64,000 nucleotides of DNA from Polytrichum commune (lineage: Eukaryota; Streptophyta; Polytrichopsida; Polytrichales; Polytrichaceae): assembly GCA_950295325.1 (NCBI GenBank), contig OX485808.1, positions 17,628,527-17,692,526 on the forward strand. The letters run 5' to 3'. Position numbers and translations under genes: made by a program. Shown here piece after piece: positions 37,653 to 50,000 of the stretch. The notes beneath the pieces were generated by a model. That model was not told the origin of the DNA, did not search any database, and was given only the letters and a program-made list of their open reading frames with translations. Each line of letters starts with the position of its first letter. The first letter of the stretch is position 1.

Positions 37653-38495
37653 CTCGAAACACAATATTCATTAAAATGAGAGTTTTCCAGTGAATTGAGA
37701 GTACATAAAGCAAACTATTAATCCAAGAATGAAATGAAAACCACTGGAAAGTTGTAGAGTACAAGTAAAAAAGTAACATTTGATTTTCCGCCGTAAATTC
37801 CGCTGAAGTTTCCATTAAAATGAGAGTATGTTAAGGTGGGAAATCGACTCATTTAGGTCGACTCAACCTAAATTGACAACATATTGTCCTCATTTAGGTC
37901 GACCCAACCTAAATTGACTAACATAATTGTCCTCATTTAGGTCGACTCGACCTAAATTGACTAACATAATTGTTCTCATTTAGGTCGACTCAACCTAAAT
38001 TGACAACATAATGTCCTCATTTAGGTAGACTAAACCTTAATTGACAAAATATTGTCCTCATTTAGGTCGACTCAACCTAAATTGACAACATAATTGTCCT
38101 CATTTAGGTCGACTCAACCTAAATTGACTAACATATTGTCCTCATTTAGGTCGACTCAACCTAAATTGACTAACATATTGTCCTCATTTAGGTCGACTCA
38201 ACCTAAATTGACTAACATAATTGTCCTCATTTAGGTCGACTCAACCTAAATTGACAACATAATGTCCTCATTTAGGTCGACTCAACCTAAATTGACAAAA
38301 TATTATCCCCATTTAGGTCGACTCAACCTAAATGAGTCGATTTCCCAACTTAACATACTCTCATTTTAATGGAAACTACACGTCTGAAGTATAATCTAGT
38401 ATTTATCAACCTAGCATGACTTTTAGGTTGATAAATGGCCAATATTATTTTGAGAGGACCCCACTCTCTCAAAATATTGAATATCGTGTTTCGAG
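37653..38495. mobile_element. fold-back element carrying a palindromic minisatellite
   Basis: The outer ends are inverse: ctcgaaacacaatattca at 37653 and tgaatatcgtgtttcgag ending at 38495. Inside, a 52-bp arm at 37807-37858 (starting agtttccattaaaatgagag) is inverted at 38326-38377 with one mismatch seen. Between these arms lies the minisatellite. No open frame. The architecture resembles fold-back DNA transposons, whose arms hold tandem subrepeats. Confidence 0.75.
37850..38335. repeat. minisatellite, twelve units of about 41-43 bp, each a dyad
   Basis: Catttaggt begins at 37850, 37891, 37934, 37977, 38017, 38059, 38101, 38142, 38185, 38228, 38269 and 38310. Each unit contains ATTTAGGTCGACTCAACCTA, whose flanks ATTTAGGT and ACCTAAAT are inverse, so each unit can form a small hairpin. 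Variants include gacccaacc, gactcgacc and gtagactaaacc. Confidence 0.95.
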
Positions 38496-38958
38496 GGTTA
38501 TTAGGGGGCGGTAGAGGTTAGCATCGTGGTTCAAAGGGGTCAACAACGTGTTGGGAAGTACACCCTAACCTCCATAATGTCACTCCCTCTCTTATATCCC
38601 GAAATCCTAGGGAATAGATGTGCTCAGTTCAAATCTCAGTCCTTGTTATCACATTTCCCTCACACATATCACATGTTTCGACATTAAAATAATCCACTAA
38701 AGAATTTAAACCACATACTTCACGTTATCATCATGGTCATTATTGCAATGTTGACTTTTGCGTTATTCCATAATGTCACTCGTTACACTAATTATCTAAT
38801 ATCATGCATCCATGTGAACACTACAAACCTCCTCGATATCACGTGCACTTTGGTTGCCACATGCATGCTATTAGGGAGGTTATAGTTGTATTTCCATGCA
38901 CTAGATACAGATGCACGGAAGTAAAAATAGACTATCAATGTTTTGACATTACATGCAA

Positions 38959-39366
38959 TATTTGTTCACCACCTCCCACCCACGGTTGCCATGGGCTAGA
39001 TCACATATTCATTCGGCTGGGCCCCGTCCCTCCCACGCCTCCTTTACTGCCCAGTTTTCCTGCCCAAACTTGCGTGAGAACTCCTACTCGTTGGGAACCA
39101 CTGTGACAATACCCGGTCAAAATTACAAATACTCAAGTTGACATCACTTTCATTATTCTCAAGTTAATTTGATGAAGTTCCTTCACATGCCAAAGGAGCT
39201 CAATGGCTTTAGTGACCGGGTATTGTCACATTGGTTCCCAATGAAGAAGAGTTCCCACACAGGTGCGGACAAGATGATTGAACAATGAAGGAGGCGTGGG
39301 AGGGTTGGGCCCCAGCCAAATGAAGATGTGATCTAGCCCGGAGCCCCATGGTTGTGTGAACATGGA

Positions 39367-39368
<2 letters not shown>
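38959..39368. mobile_element. inverted-repeat element, arms of about 150 bp
   Basis: The left arm holds tgggctagatcacat, gctgggcccc, ctcccacgcctccttt and gacaatacccggtca. The right arm holds the inverses: tgaccgggtattgtcac, aaggaggcgtgggagg, gggccccagcc and atgtgatctagccc. About 95 bp of unique sequence lies between. (AT)n, (GT)n and a G run follow at 39367-39408. Confidence 0.75.
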
Positions 39369-39397
<29 letters not shown>

Positions 39398-40735
39398 GGG
39401 GGGGGGGGCTTCCTTGCATTTTCGGCCCACTTTTCAAAGAATCAAGGGTGGTTGGTATAAGGAGGAGAACCTCCCAGAAATCGTACATTGTATGACTTAC
39501 TACATGTCCGGTTTTGTTCAGAGCTTGCTAGGATTGACCCAAAAATTGACGAAGAAGCATTTTGAAATTGTGAAGTTCAAAAGTTTGCATGCTTTTGTCC
39601 CAAGTCGATGAAGTACAACAAGGACCTTACATCCAATAATAGCACTTCCAAAAAACGAAGCACATTTGAAGACGGGAATCCGAGTATCAAGTCATTGGAT
39701 GTACAACTTTTGTGGTCCCAACATATTGTAAGACAAGCTACCCGGTTTCCTTGAAAACAAGTACAATAGAGGCGTCAATTGTGAAAGTCTTTCTTCTCTC
39801 TTCAAGAAAGACTATGATACTCTTCTCACATCTAGTAGCAACAAAATGTTGAGATGAACATGTTAAGTGAACGGTTATAACCACGTAAACCAAGGGCAAT
39901 CATGGAATTGAACGTTTTCATGCACCAACTACACTAAATAGTGTTTTTAGTGTCACCAACATCGAATGTAACCCTAACATGATTTATCATTCCTTGTAAA
40001 AAAAATGGGCATTTTAGATTTAGGATGTTGCGAAGAATGTCACTTACTAAGTGAATTTTCATCCAAATCTCAATCATCCATGACAATCTATTTCATTACG
40101 TAATTGTTAGGATGCAAATTATACCAAATTTTGTTTCGATACTTATCATGGATTCCATTCAAATATCAATCATCCGTGACGATACTTGTAAACTTATTCA
40201 TAGGAAGTGTCACTAGAATAAGTTACCAAAATGACATAATATACCATATGACACCCATATGACACTAAGTATAATAGTTAGTGTAGTCCCTTAATGGATA
40301 CGAATGGTATTTGTGACAAAGGAATGTCTTCCCATTAATTATGCAATCATAACAATGTTGCCCTAGACCAAATGTATCTATATTCATTTTGTTATAAGAG
40401 CCCTAGTGGTGATCACAGTCATGGGAACATTCCTAATATATGAAAAGTACTCGGATGTGATTTGATATTCATCTTGAACTATACTAGTAATAATATATTT
40501 GGGCGATCTTGCCCATTTTGTATAATTTTTTTTTGTAAAAATTAGTCAAGAAAGACAAATATCCCATTTTAGATTTTTGAGGTATGTAATTTTTGAAAAT
40601 TTGCTACAAACGTTTACATCGCCATAAACTTAACACCCCTTCCCCACCCCTTCCCCACCCCCCCCCCCCCCAAAAAAAAGAAAAAAACATTCATGTGTTT
40701 TTGTGTGGGGCTTAGCAATGCATTGCTTAGAGCCG

Positions 40736-41274
40736 GTTTACACCGTGGACCATGAAGTCAGACCATGGAAGATGGCCTTTTTCCATGGTCCGATTTTTTA
40801 AAAGAAATCAATTTACAAAGCCTTTGGACCCCTCACTAGGTGTAAACCGAATGTGGACCAAGAGGAATGACCATGCACCCAAAAAATGAATGTGTTGACT
40901 TTTTTAAATATATTTTGCAAAATGGGCAGTTTTGGAAAAATTCAAGTTTGACCATTCTTTTGTCTTCTCTTGTCTTCCTCTTGTCTTCCCAAAAACATTT
41001 CATTAAAATTTTATTATAACAATATTTCTCTGCCATTGGCCCTAGACTTTTTCTACCAGAGCAACTCTTTTGCCTCTCCTACCGCAAAACCCATTGGATC
41101 ATGTTAGTGGAGAATGTAGACCTTAAAATGTGTCTCTTGGGAACCTCAACCTCCATGGTCACTCTTGCATTTTTTTTTTCCTTGGTGTAAACCGAAATGG
41201 TCCCGGGACGAGTTCAATAACCAATCACACATTTTACAGGGCCTTGGGACGACTTCATGGTCCATGGTGTAAAC
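40736..41274. mobile_element. family F inverted-repeat element
   Basis: The left end, gtttacaccgtggaccatga followed by agtc, is matched inverted by gacttcatggtccatggtgt and aaac ending at 41274. The interior has a second gtgtaaaccga motif at about 40840 and 41187. No coding content. Confidence 0.7.
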
Positions 41275-41559
41275 ATCCCCTTAGTTCATCAACATTGTGA
41301 TGGTAAGTATTACATATATTGTACCACTCTAGGAGGGAAAATTGTCATCAAACATCATCGACTATCAACTAGTAGATGTAAGTTACATACCATCAAACGA
41401 TCATTACAATTAACGGGTCCACATATATTGTGGTTGAATCATGTCATAATAAGGTATGTGATCTTATCGATCAACACCTCTTTTCTAACTTCAAGGGACA
41501 CATTTGAATATGACCAAACTTCAATTTTGGTTGTTAAGAACATTGAAATTATGATACGC

Positions 41560-42100
41560 CCAATACATGGGCAACCATCACAAGAATATCTTCTGGCCCA
41601 TTATGCACCCAAACCCAAACTACACACTATGTCCTAATAATGTCATAAACACTTGGCCACACTTACTCTCTACATGCTCAAACCCTCACATAAAAGGACT
41701 TTGTATAGCCCACCACAACAAGGCAATACACCAAATAACACACACGCTATAATCAAACAAACACACGAGATCCTACACTCTCATCAACACATGAAACCAA
41801 AACTCTAGACCTCGAGACATCATAGTCCCACAGTGGCTGCTCCAATGCACATGCTCCATCCCCCTGTGTACATGCCCAGCCAAACTTAGGTTGGATATCT
41901 TATGTGACTAGGTGCCTTCATTGATAGCCGACCACCCCCTTAACACCAACCCCACCAAACATCATACAATTTATTGAATTCACCTATTGTCATGACAAAT
42001 TTCCCAACACCGCCCACATTGAAAAGGCCACTAAATACAACCCACTCATACAAGCACTTAGAACAACATGATGGCAAGTTAACCCCCTCATCACTATCAC
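41560..42100. other. second G-poor, A/C-rich tract
   Basis: Composition is like 24590-26060 but shorter. No gene is recognised. The frames 41567-41752 and 41974-42189 are by-products of the composition. Confidence 0.5.
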
Positions 42101-42404
42101 AACCGACGTTAAAGGAGCCATCCATGAACGGTCAATTCAAGAATTATAATGACTCAAAATGCCCAAGAACGAAGTCAGAACACTCGTGAAACAAATACAC
42201 TAAATTTCGAGTTCAGAGCTGAAGTTCGTGTATAGTTTAAATCTAGAACATTGTTACTTTTCTCTAGATTACATGGATCTAAGGTATTTGGACTACACCA
42301 TTTTATGGTATTTAGTGTCACATGCATAATAATGTCACTTACTCTATTTTGAGGGTATGCTAGGTGACATTAACAATCAACAACTACATCATTAGTGTCA
42401 CCTC

Positions 42405-42650
42405 ATAACACTTGGCGTTCAAGTGCGTTTACTAATATCTTGGCATGAGTATGTTCAATAGTGTTATGAAATGTATGTCTATGTTACACAATGGTCTACA
42501 AGTTGACTAAAGTGTACACAAATGACACTTGGTATTAATATGCTCAGGAGTATCTTCCTATTGCATACTAAAATGTAAGCACATGACACTTGCCATTAGT
42601 ATGTTTGATAATAACTTCCCCATGCGTACTAAAACACAAAACTATTATCT
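42405..42650. repeat. degenerate tandem repeat, about 60-bp unit
   Basis: Variants of gacacttggyattartatg occur near 42408, 42526 and 42585, each followed by ttc/ctc and a cat.actaaa phrase. At least three diverged units. Confidence 0.5.
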
Positions 42651-43711
42651 CAAGTATCCAATGTGCTACGCTTGAATGTCATAATGAAATAATTTTCCAC
42701 TTGAAAAAGTTACTTATGTTGATGAATAGTATCATATTGATAATTAGTAGACCTCCGGGCATCTAGTTTAGGCCCTTCGCAAATAGTGGACGCGACACTA
42801 AATACCATAAATGATGTAGTATGTGGTCACTCTTCTTCTATATTTGAGTGGTAAATAACAAGGTTTGTAATTAAATGATGGACACCAAAAAGAATTTTGT
42901 TATGATGAGATTGGACTATATGCTTCTGATGTGCTCAAAATACAACCACCACTATAAGTATAATATTTAACACAATTAGAAGAGCCTTTGTGAACATTTG
43001 AAGGGATCTAGAATCTTCACTTTGACCTCTAATAAAATGTGCATCTTAACTCCCTTATGTGTATTTGACAATAAATGTGTTAGTTTCATCCAATCCATAT
43101 TCATCCATTGTTGTTACATGGTAAAAAAATCTCAATGTCTCCCTTATCCGTTATTGTTAGGGTTCACATTTGGGTTCTAGGACAAGCTAGAGGCTCTTGG
43201 AGTGCTCATTGGCTCCTTTAGTTTTGCTCTCCATATTGTGGCTATGTTATTGTAATCTTGTCTTTGTTTGTTTGATGCAATCAGTCAATTACATGCTATG
43301 AATGAAAAGAATATTCTAGACCTTGGACAACTAACTAACTAATTCAATTACTAGTTAACTAGTTGCCTTTCGTAACTATAGTTGTTCGCGACTCGACTTG
43401 CCAAAAAATGTAGTTAATTACAATTGTTTTGGATTCGGTCTGCCAAAAAATATAATTAACTATAGTTATATGAAGTTAACCAAAGGTGAGCGCAACTTGT
43501 TCATGGAATCATGTTGTAGTGTTGTAGTGTCACAAGTGTGTTATTTGTGTTGGTGGTGTACATGGAGGTTGTCATGGAGCCCAATGCTATGAGTGATCAT
43601 ATAGAGGCGTTTCTTGATGATCCTCAGTGGCCCAAGCATATTGAAGACCCTCAACTGAAGCAAATCGAGAGGCGAACTTCTTCAAATATATAATAATACT
43701 TGGATTTTTTT
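42651..43711. other. geneless stretch with family A-related fragment
   Basis: Bases about 42880-43080 resemble 33205-33350 (ggacaccaaaaagaa, gatgagattggactat, gaatcttcactttga). Several aaaaaatrtarttaa phrases near 43405 and 43445 resemble the adjacent tandem unit. Confidence 0.45.
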
Positions 43712-43873
43712 TAGTTAACTATAGTTGTTCCCTAAAATGTATTAAAAAAGAGAGTTAACGATACTTATTTTGGCAGTTGTCCAAGGTCTTTCTAGTTAAC
43801 TATAGTTGTTCCCTAAAATGTATTAAAAAATATAGTTAACGATACTTATTTTGGCAGTTGTCCAAGGTCTAGA
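43712..43873. repeat. 81-bp tandem duplication
   Basis: Units 43712-43792 and 43793-43873 both run tagttaactatagttgttcc to gttgtccaaggtct, with only a base or two differing near gagagttaac/tatagttaac. Confidence 0.9.
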
Positions 43874-43919
43874 ATCTTCAATGACTTTTCTCATTGGAAA
43901 GTGAACATGCATTTTACAT

Positions 43920-44150
43920 GTAATGGAGGAATAATGAATTCATGATTTATCTTCTGTATATGTAGTGGAGGCATTTATCACATTAAATTGAAAATCTGGT
44001 GTAATTACATGAGCCCACTTTCTAGTTTGTCATTAATAAGTATACTATTCTTTCTCTCTAAAAACTTCTCGTACATAGGGGGTTTAATTTCATAGTGACC
44101 CATGCACATCATTTAGGTTGCTAATGAGGAGTCCACCCCCTAGGACTACG
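43920..44150 (-). repeat. family J fragment, inverted relative to 6525-6720
   Basis: Shared in reverse: gaggcatttat, acaaactagaaag-like spacing, gaaattaaa/tttaatttcatagtgaccca, catgcatgggtcac and gagtccacccc. Diverged but collinear. Confidence 0.5.
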
Positions 44151-45284
44151 AGCAACTATCCTCATGTCAATTAAAGGTCATTTGCAAGCGGCACTTACTC
44201 CTCGTGGTTCACATCATTACATTCTTAAGCACGTGCAAAGACATCCTCTTTCTATTCTAGATTCAAGAATAAATTTCCAAGAATCAATGTCCTTGCTTAC
44301 ATGCATGAATGCTAAGCCTATCAAATCACTTGACCTCTTATTTGTCAACACGTGGATACCTCATTGTTACCTATCTTTGCATGTCTCGCTTATCAAGATT
44401 TGACTTAGAAATCTCGTTTAAAAAAATCCCACCTCGTGTATGCTCTCCAAGATGCTTATCTAGGGAGAGGACCCACTACACCACTTAAGAATGCCATGAT
44501 AATCACATGTATTGATGACTAGTGGGAGATTGTTAACTTTCTCCTCTTCTAGTGCACCATTGAAAACCCCTTCCCTTATTGCCAACAAGTATATATACCT
44601 CTTCTAGTGCCCCATTTGGTTGATGGCCAACTATCCCACTCCAACAAATTATACAACTTTTGCTCTTTCAACGTAACTTGACAAAACAAACACACGTTGT
44701 GTTAGAGTTTCCACTCTACAACTTCATTAGAGCTAAGTTACCACCCCAATTTGACAATGTAGCTTTAGGTAGTCTCAGGGTTTGTTTACACTAGCGACTA
44801 GTGACCATGACCTAAAATCCCTCATTGGTTGAGCAACGAGTGGCGGTCCCACTTTGGTTTACAAAAAGTCTTAAAAAATAAAAGCAACAATGAATGAGCA
44901 TATCAAAGAATGGATGAGAGAGTGACATGAAATCCCACGTGCCCAAAAAATGGTAATGTTTGGTGATCATCCAGATTTTGCGGTGAGAGAATACAAAATA
45001 GGTTCTTTGAGTGGAAATTAAGGTGACTATTAGTTGAAACAAAAATTTCAACTAATAATATTTTTAAATATAGTAAAGCTTATCCTCTTTAGCAAAATGT
45101 TATTTTTAGTAGTTTCCCCCATAAAAAACACTATGTCCTGGTCTAAGTTTGCTTTACACCATGTCCCATGACCAAGACTTTAAAAAAGTGATGTGTATTT
45201 CTCTTTGGCCACCAACCATGACCACGAAAAATCGTAAATAAGTTATTCCCTCGGTCCCTAGGTGTTGTGGGAGAGAGAGGGAAT
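44151..45284. other. geneless stretch
   Basis: No gene is supported. Phrases such as tttacaccatgtcccatgac near 45151 resemble family F ends, so a decayed F-related copy may lie at about 44770-45235. Confidence 0.35.
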
Positions 45285-45494
45285 TATCGTATACAAATGT
45301 ACCTCTCATTCATCCAACATAAAAACCATGAAATACTATGCAACCTGGAGGTTATATTTTTAGAGTTAATTTGATCCCTGAAGTAACTTCAAAGACCCCA
45401 AATTAGTGTAACTCAAGGTCAGTCGAGATGAATCAACTACAAACTTATAGGGGGTTTTATGTTGGATGGATGAGAGGTACATGCTTGTATGTAC
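45285..45494. mobile_element. family B element, best-preserved copy
   Basis: The left end reads cgtatacaaatgtacctctc then attcatccaacat. The right end is its inverse, atgttggatggatgagaggt then acatgcttgtatgtac. Total about 210 bp, non-coding. Confidence 0.75.
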
Positions 45495-45594
45495 ATGAAC
45501 CCCCCCCCTTCCTCCACCCATAAGGTAGATGGGTCTTAAGTGGCTTATTTTCTTAATCATACCCCTATATTTGATTAGGACGAGGTTCGGTGAG

Positions 45595-45890
45595 GATCAA
45601 AGAGCAAACATCATAAAGACACATGTCTAAAAGAGATTGGACTACATCTTCAAATATTAATAACTACTCCACGCTCAATAGTGAACACGCTTAGGAGGAC
45701 TTATGTATCCAATTTAAAAATCAGTAGACACACACTTCCGATAACCATAACTAAACAAGGGAAGGTCCAATTTACATTCTGATTGTTGCAAATGTTCCAT
45801 CATAGATTTGCTAATGCAACACGAGGTTTGTTGTGTAAATCTAATCGGTAGAAATTGGAGAACATGAGGAAGGAACTAAATAACACCCAC
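45595..45890 (+). repeat. family A arm, reference copy
   Basis: Order of phrases: gatcaaagagcaaacatcat, aaaagagattggactacatc, ctactccacgctcaatagtg, cacttccgataaccataact, atagatttgctaatgcaaca, taatcggtagaaattggaga and acatgaggaaggaac. It lies about 100 bp after a family B copy. Confidence 0.65.
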
Positions 45891-46001
45891 ACACCTTACA
45901 TGATGATGGGTGTTGCAATGGGGGAGGGAGCCCTAATTTCCGCAAGCGGAGGCCATATACACCGTATAATACTAAGAGAATCATACATATACGTAGAGGA
46001 G

Positions 46002-46033
<32 letters not shown>

Positions 46034-47009
46034 GGAGTCTGCACAGTGCGGCGTTTGCTGCTGCCAGGTGCAACAACTTGTACCACTCTCGATTTGTCCT
46101 GGCGATGTCGCCAAAGCCCGCATCACGCTCTGCTACGTCCGCCTGTCGCTGATTTATATCCCCGCACCCCGATCGATCGCCCCTAACACGGCCCTAAACC
46201 CCCATCCAATACGGTCCAAGGATCCCCCCATCTCGCTCTCTCTCTCTCTCTCTGTGCGCCGCACGACGACCCGACTCGACTCGGAGCAGCAGCAGGAGCA
46301 GGAATGTATCGGGCGCTTCCGGTGAACATTTCTTAATCTGAGTGAGTCTTATTCACAGGTGTCCCAAAGGATCGGTACATACAAGGGATTACTGAAGGCT
46401 TTGGAAGGCTTAGTGGTAACGTCGTTGCGGGAGTTGCTGTCGCTGGAGATTTTTGTGGGTCAATAATTTCCGGGGCAGGCAAGAGATTGCGAGTCTCTCT
46501 CCAAATTTTTCCTGCCAGGAGTCGTCGAAGAGGACACGAATCGACTTGAAAGTGTTGTTGCTCAAATAGGTAGTCGCCTGTAGAGGTTTTGTTTGTTTGC
46601 CTTCTCCACCTCCAGCTGAATGCTGGTGATGTTGGGAGATACGTGAAAATCGGGGCTCAGAAATTGAGGGATGTGTAGGTGATGAAGTTTTGATAGCTTG
46701 TGTGCAGCTGAACTATTTCTTTATAAGTCCTCAGGGTTTTTAGTTGCATTCGTTGTTGTCTTTGTACGCAGGAGTCTGTATCTACTATACAATAGTTGTT
46801 GCTGCTGAAGAAACGCTGCTGGCGAGAGAGAGCACTGGAGACGGATGCCTTTAGAATCGAGGAATTAAACTTGTAAATCCCCTCCTGCCATTAAAGTTAG
46901 TATGTGAACCTACGGTGTAAAATTTGAATCTTTTCCTTCGAATAGGAATTGATGATTAAAAGGTAGCCAGGAGTCGAGAGACACTTGTCTGGTGATTTGC
47001 TCTACAAAA
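45891..47009 (+). promoter_or_regulatory. promoter and leader of the carbonic anhydrase gene
   Basis: Two CT tracts lie at 46001-46030 and 46230-46251, of the pyrimidine-rich type common near plant transcription starts. GC content rises at 46080-46320. A leader intron is possible upstream of ttattcacag at about 46350-46359, but I cannot prove it. The start of transcription is probably near the second CT tract; this is inference. Confidence 0.4.
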
Positions 47010-50000
47010 ATGCACAGGTTGCAGCAGGATTGTAGAAGTTTGGGGCAGGGCGAAACATTTGCCAACAGATTCCTCCCTACTCTTTTGAAGGAAGCGAATG
47101 TCTCACGGAATGTGCAGATTTTTGGCTCAAGGTGTAGTGCAGTGAGGTTGAGATGTGTAGCATTTGAAGCTCCGAATCCGTGCTTCAAGCGCTCAGCTGC
47201 CCGGCCCTTGGTGCTCAAGCAACAGCAACAGAAGAGGACGACAAGAATCATGGCGCAGGAAAATGTCCATGGATTAGGAGACACTTTGAGGGAAGGATAT
47301 GAGCTGACAGACCACGTCGTGGTGGATGAGAATCACACCATTGAGGGGACCAACGATGTCATTGAGAAGCTTATAAGTGGATTCAAGACCTTCAAGGAGG
47401 GAGTGTTCAAGTATGTGCAAATTCATAACACAGTGATCGAAAATAAATGATTCATCATCCTGTTCTGCTGTATGATTATATGGTAACTGTTTCCTCAGAT
47501 TTTTTCTGGATATATACCATCCATCTGAGAAGATTGTTTGCCTGTGCTATTCTCTAAACTAACTTACAGTCTGGGCTGTTGATGGAGTTTGTCTTGGAAC
47601 AATGATCAATAGAAGTCGATTCATAATTTAGCCTTGATTAGGTTTGTGCCCAAAACAATTCAAATTGTCCAGGTTTTTTATTTTTATTTTTTATTTTTGA
47701 CATCTGGTAGCCTGAATATGGTTTTTTTTGGTTGTGATGAGCAGACAGAAGCCAGAGTTGTATGAGAAGCTTGCAGTGGGACAAGAGCCAAAGGTACATT
47801 ACTGATTATGATCTTCATATGTTTCCACTGTCTGGTTCATTATTTTTCCAAGTAAACTGTTTATTTAAGAAACTCTTGTTGTATATCTTTGAAGGAATAT
47901 GATGACACCGACCAGATAACCTTCAAGATAGATGCCTTACTCCTCTTAAAATTCAATTTATTGACAAGAACTTGCTGCAAGGCTTTTAGGACTTGATTTC
48001 ATTTTAATATGAATAAGAGAGTTATATGAGAAACTTGATGTTAGAGAAAAGCCAAAGGTACTACTGATCATCGTCTTGATTTCTTTCAACTATCTTCCTA
48101 ATGATCTTCTCAAGCACTTTTTGTTTGAAAAACCTTTGTCGCATATCTTTGAATGAAAACCTAAACACTTACCAAATAACCTTCAAAATAGATGCCTTAC
48201 TCCTCTTGAAAGCAATTTTGTCAAAGAGAACTTGCTGCAAGTCTTTTAGGGTAACCATTCACGCAGATTGAGATGGAAGTTGAATGATTTTCTCAATCAT
48301 GCACTTTCTTTTGATACTGAAAGCACTCCCATACATATGATGTTGGATCATTTTTCCTTTTTGTGCAGATGATGATGATCACATGTGCTGATTCACGTGT
48401 CTGTCCAACAATGCTCCATGGACTCGAGGCTGGTGAGGCGTTCATAGTCCGTAATGTTGCCAACTTGGTTCCACCCTGTGAAGGATCGGTATGTGTAATG
48501 AAGTTACTCTCATGCTATGTGTACTGCTAACGAACTGTAAAATGTCACGCTATGTATCATGCTATGGAAACTGTAAAGTATCTCAATTTGACTACATGTG
48601 GGCTGTGTAAAAAAAAATTCTTTTGCATCAGGACAGTTACTTCCTTTGTTTTCCTGGTTAAGCCTCCTTGAACAGAGCTGCTGGTTTAAATCCTTGGTGT
48701 AGTTTATCTTCCTATACCATAACAATTTCTTTAGTTCATTTAAAAAAAGAGGACAAATGGAGTTTATGAAGCAGCATAAGGCTTCCTTCTGAACACAGTA
48801 CTAGCTAAAATGCGCCAGTGTCACTGAGTATTTGTTTGTTTGTTTGTTTTTGAATAGTTTGAATGGCAATGATTTCTTTGAAGAGTAAGCTGAGGGTGAC
48901 TTGTGATGTGTACAATACCTACATTTTATATCTACATGTATATAGGCTTACCCATGTGGAGCAATTTCTTGCATCCTAGGAGCTGCTTGTGCTTCAGTAT
49001 ATAGTTCATTGAAGTTGGAGTTCTCTGTTACCTGTTTCAGCCATGCTTGGAGTATTTTTTCAAAGTTGATAGACATTTATTGTTTATGGCGGATTTTGCA
49101 GGGCAAGCATCATGGAACAAGTGCTGCCATAGAGTTTGCTGTTACTGTACTCAATGTAAGACTTCTACTAATAAGGAAATATTCAGTTTGATGCTTGAGT
49201 TATTTTAGAATGATTTTTCAAGTCTACAAGGTAATGAATTCTAAAACTTGTAGAATTGTGGAATTGCTTTCTCATTTCATAGGTACTGATATTTGTTACA
49301 GTGTGCTTCTTCCTCGGATATGAGATTCCTACCATGTGCTTGTATCCTTTTTGGCGACCAATGTTATGGAGAGGGTGTTACCTCATGTGAAATATTTTCT
49401 ACCTATGTAGCTTCTGAATCCTCCAGACTTGATTGCAGGTGGAAAGCATTATTGTGATGGGCCACAGTAGCTGTGGTGGCATCAGAGCCCTCATGTCCCG
49501 AGATGACTTCTCTGGGTACCATATCCAGACTTTTACTTCATTTATGGGGGTTTTTGTTAGATTTGCGCTACCTGGATTCCGCTAATTTGTTGCTTTTTTT
49601 CTTCTAAATGCTGTTCTAGAGTGTTTGGAACATTTGAAACTGAGGAATAACTTGTCGTGGGGATTAGATTTATTTTTGAGACGACGGATGGTAAAAGGAA
49701 AGTTCAAGTCTCTTCAAATGGTTGTTGGATGTCAACTGGTCCAAATATTAACTTCCAGAAGCCTCAAATGGTGCGTGGTCTTGGCAGTGACTTCATTGGA
49801 AGCTGGGTTAGAATTGGCATGCCGGCGAAGAAAAAGACTTTGTCTCTTCTAGGTCACAAGTCACTCAAGGAACAATGCAGCTTCTGTGAAAAGGTACCTC
49901 TGAACCATTATGTGTAGGTACCTGAAAAACAATATTTAGTGATTCTAAAACATTTGTTTACTACCTCTGGTGGGAAATTATACAGTACCTCAACAATGGT

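Larger units (their letters stand above)
37375..40075. mobile_element. possible composite element bounded by inverted repeats of about 170 bp
   Basis: Bases about 37375-37555 reappear inverted at about 39925-40075. Shared items, in reverse order, are tagtgtcaccaacat, cattccttgta, aaaatgggcatttt/aatgtccaattttt and atgttgcg. Between them lie the palindromic-minisatellite fold-back and a second inverted-repeat element. This may be one composite unit or chance nesting. Confidence 0.4.

Noticed and set aside
37850-38335. CRISPR-like array
   Set aside because: Regular spacing suggests one at first sight, but the sequences between the ATTTAGGT blocks are themselves repeated, there are no unique spacers, no cas genes, and the setting is a plant nuclear genome.
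45855-46325. 156-residue plus-strand open frame before carbonic anhydrase
   Set aside because: Contains poly-Ser/Leu readings of CT microsatellites and lies in the probable promoter and leader.
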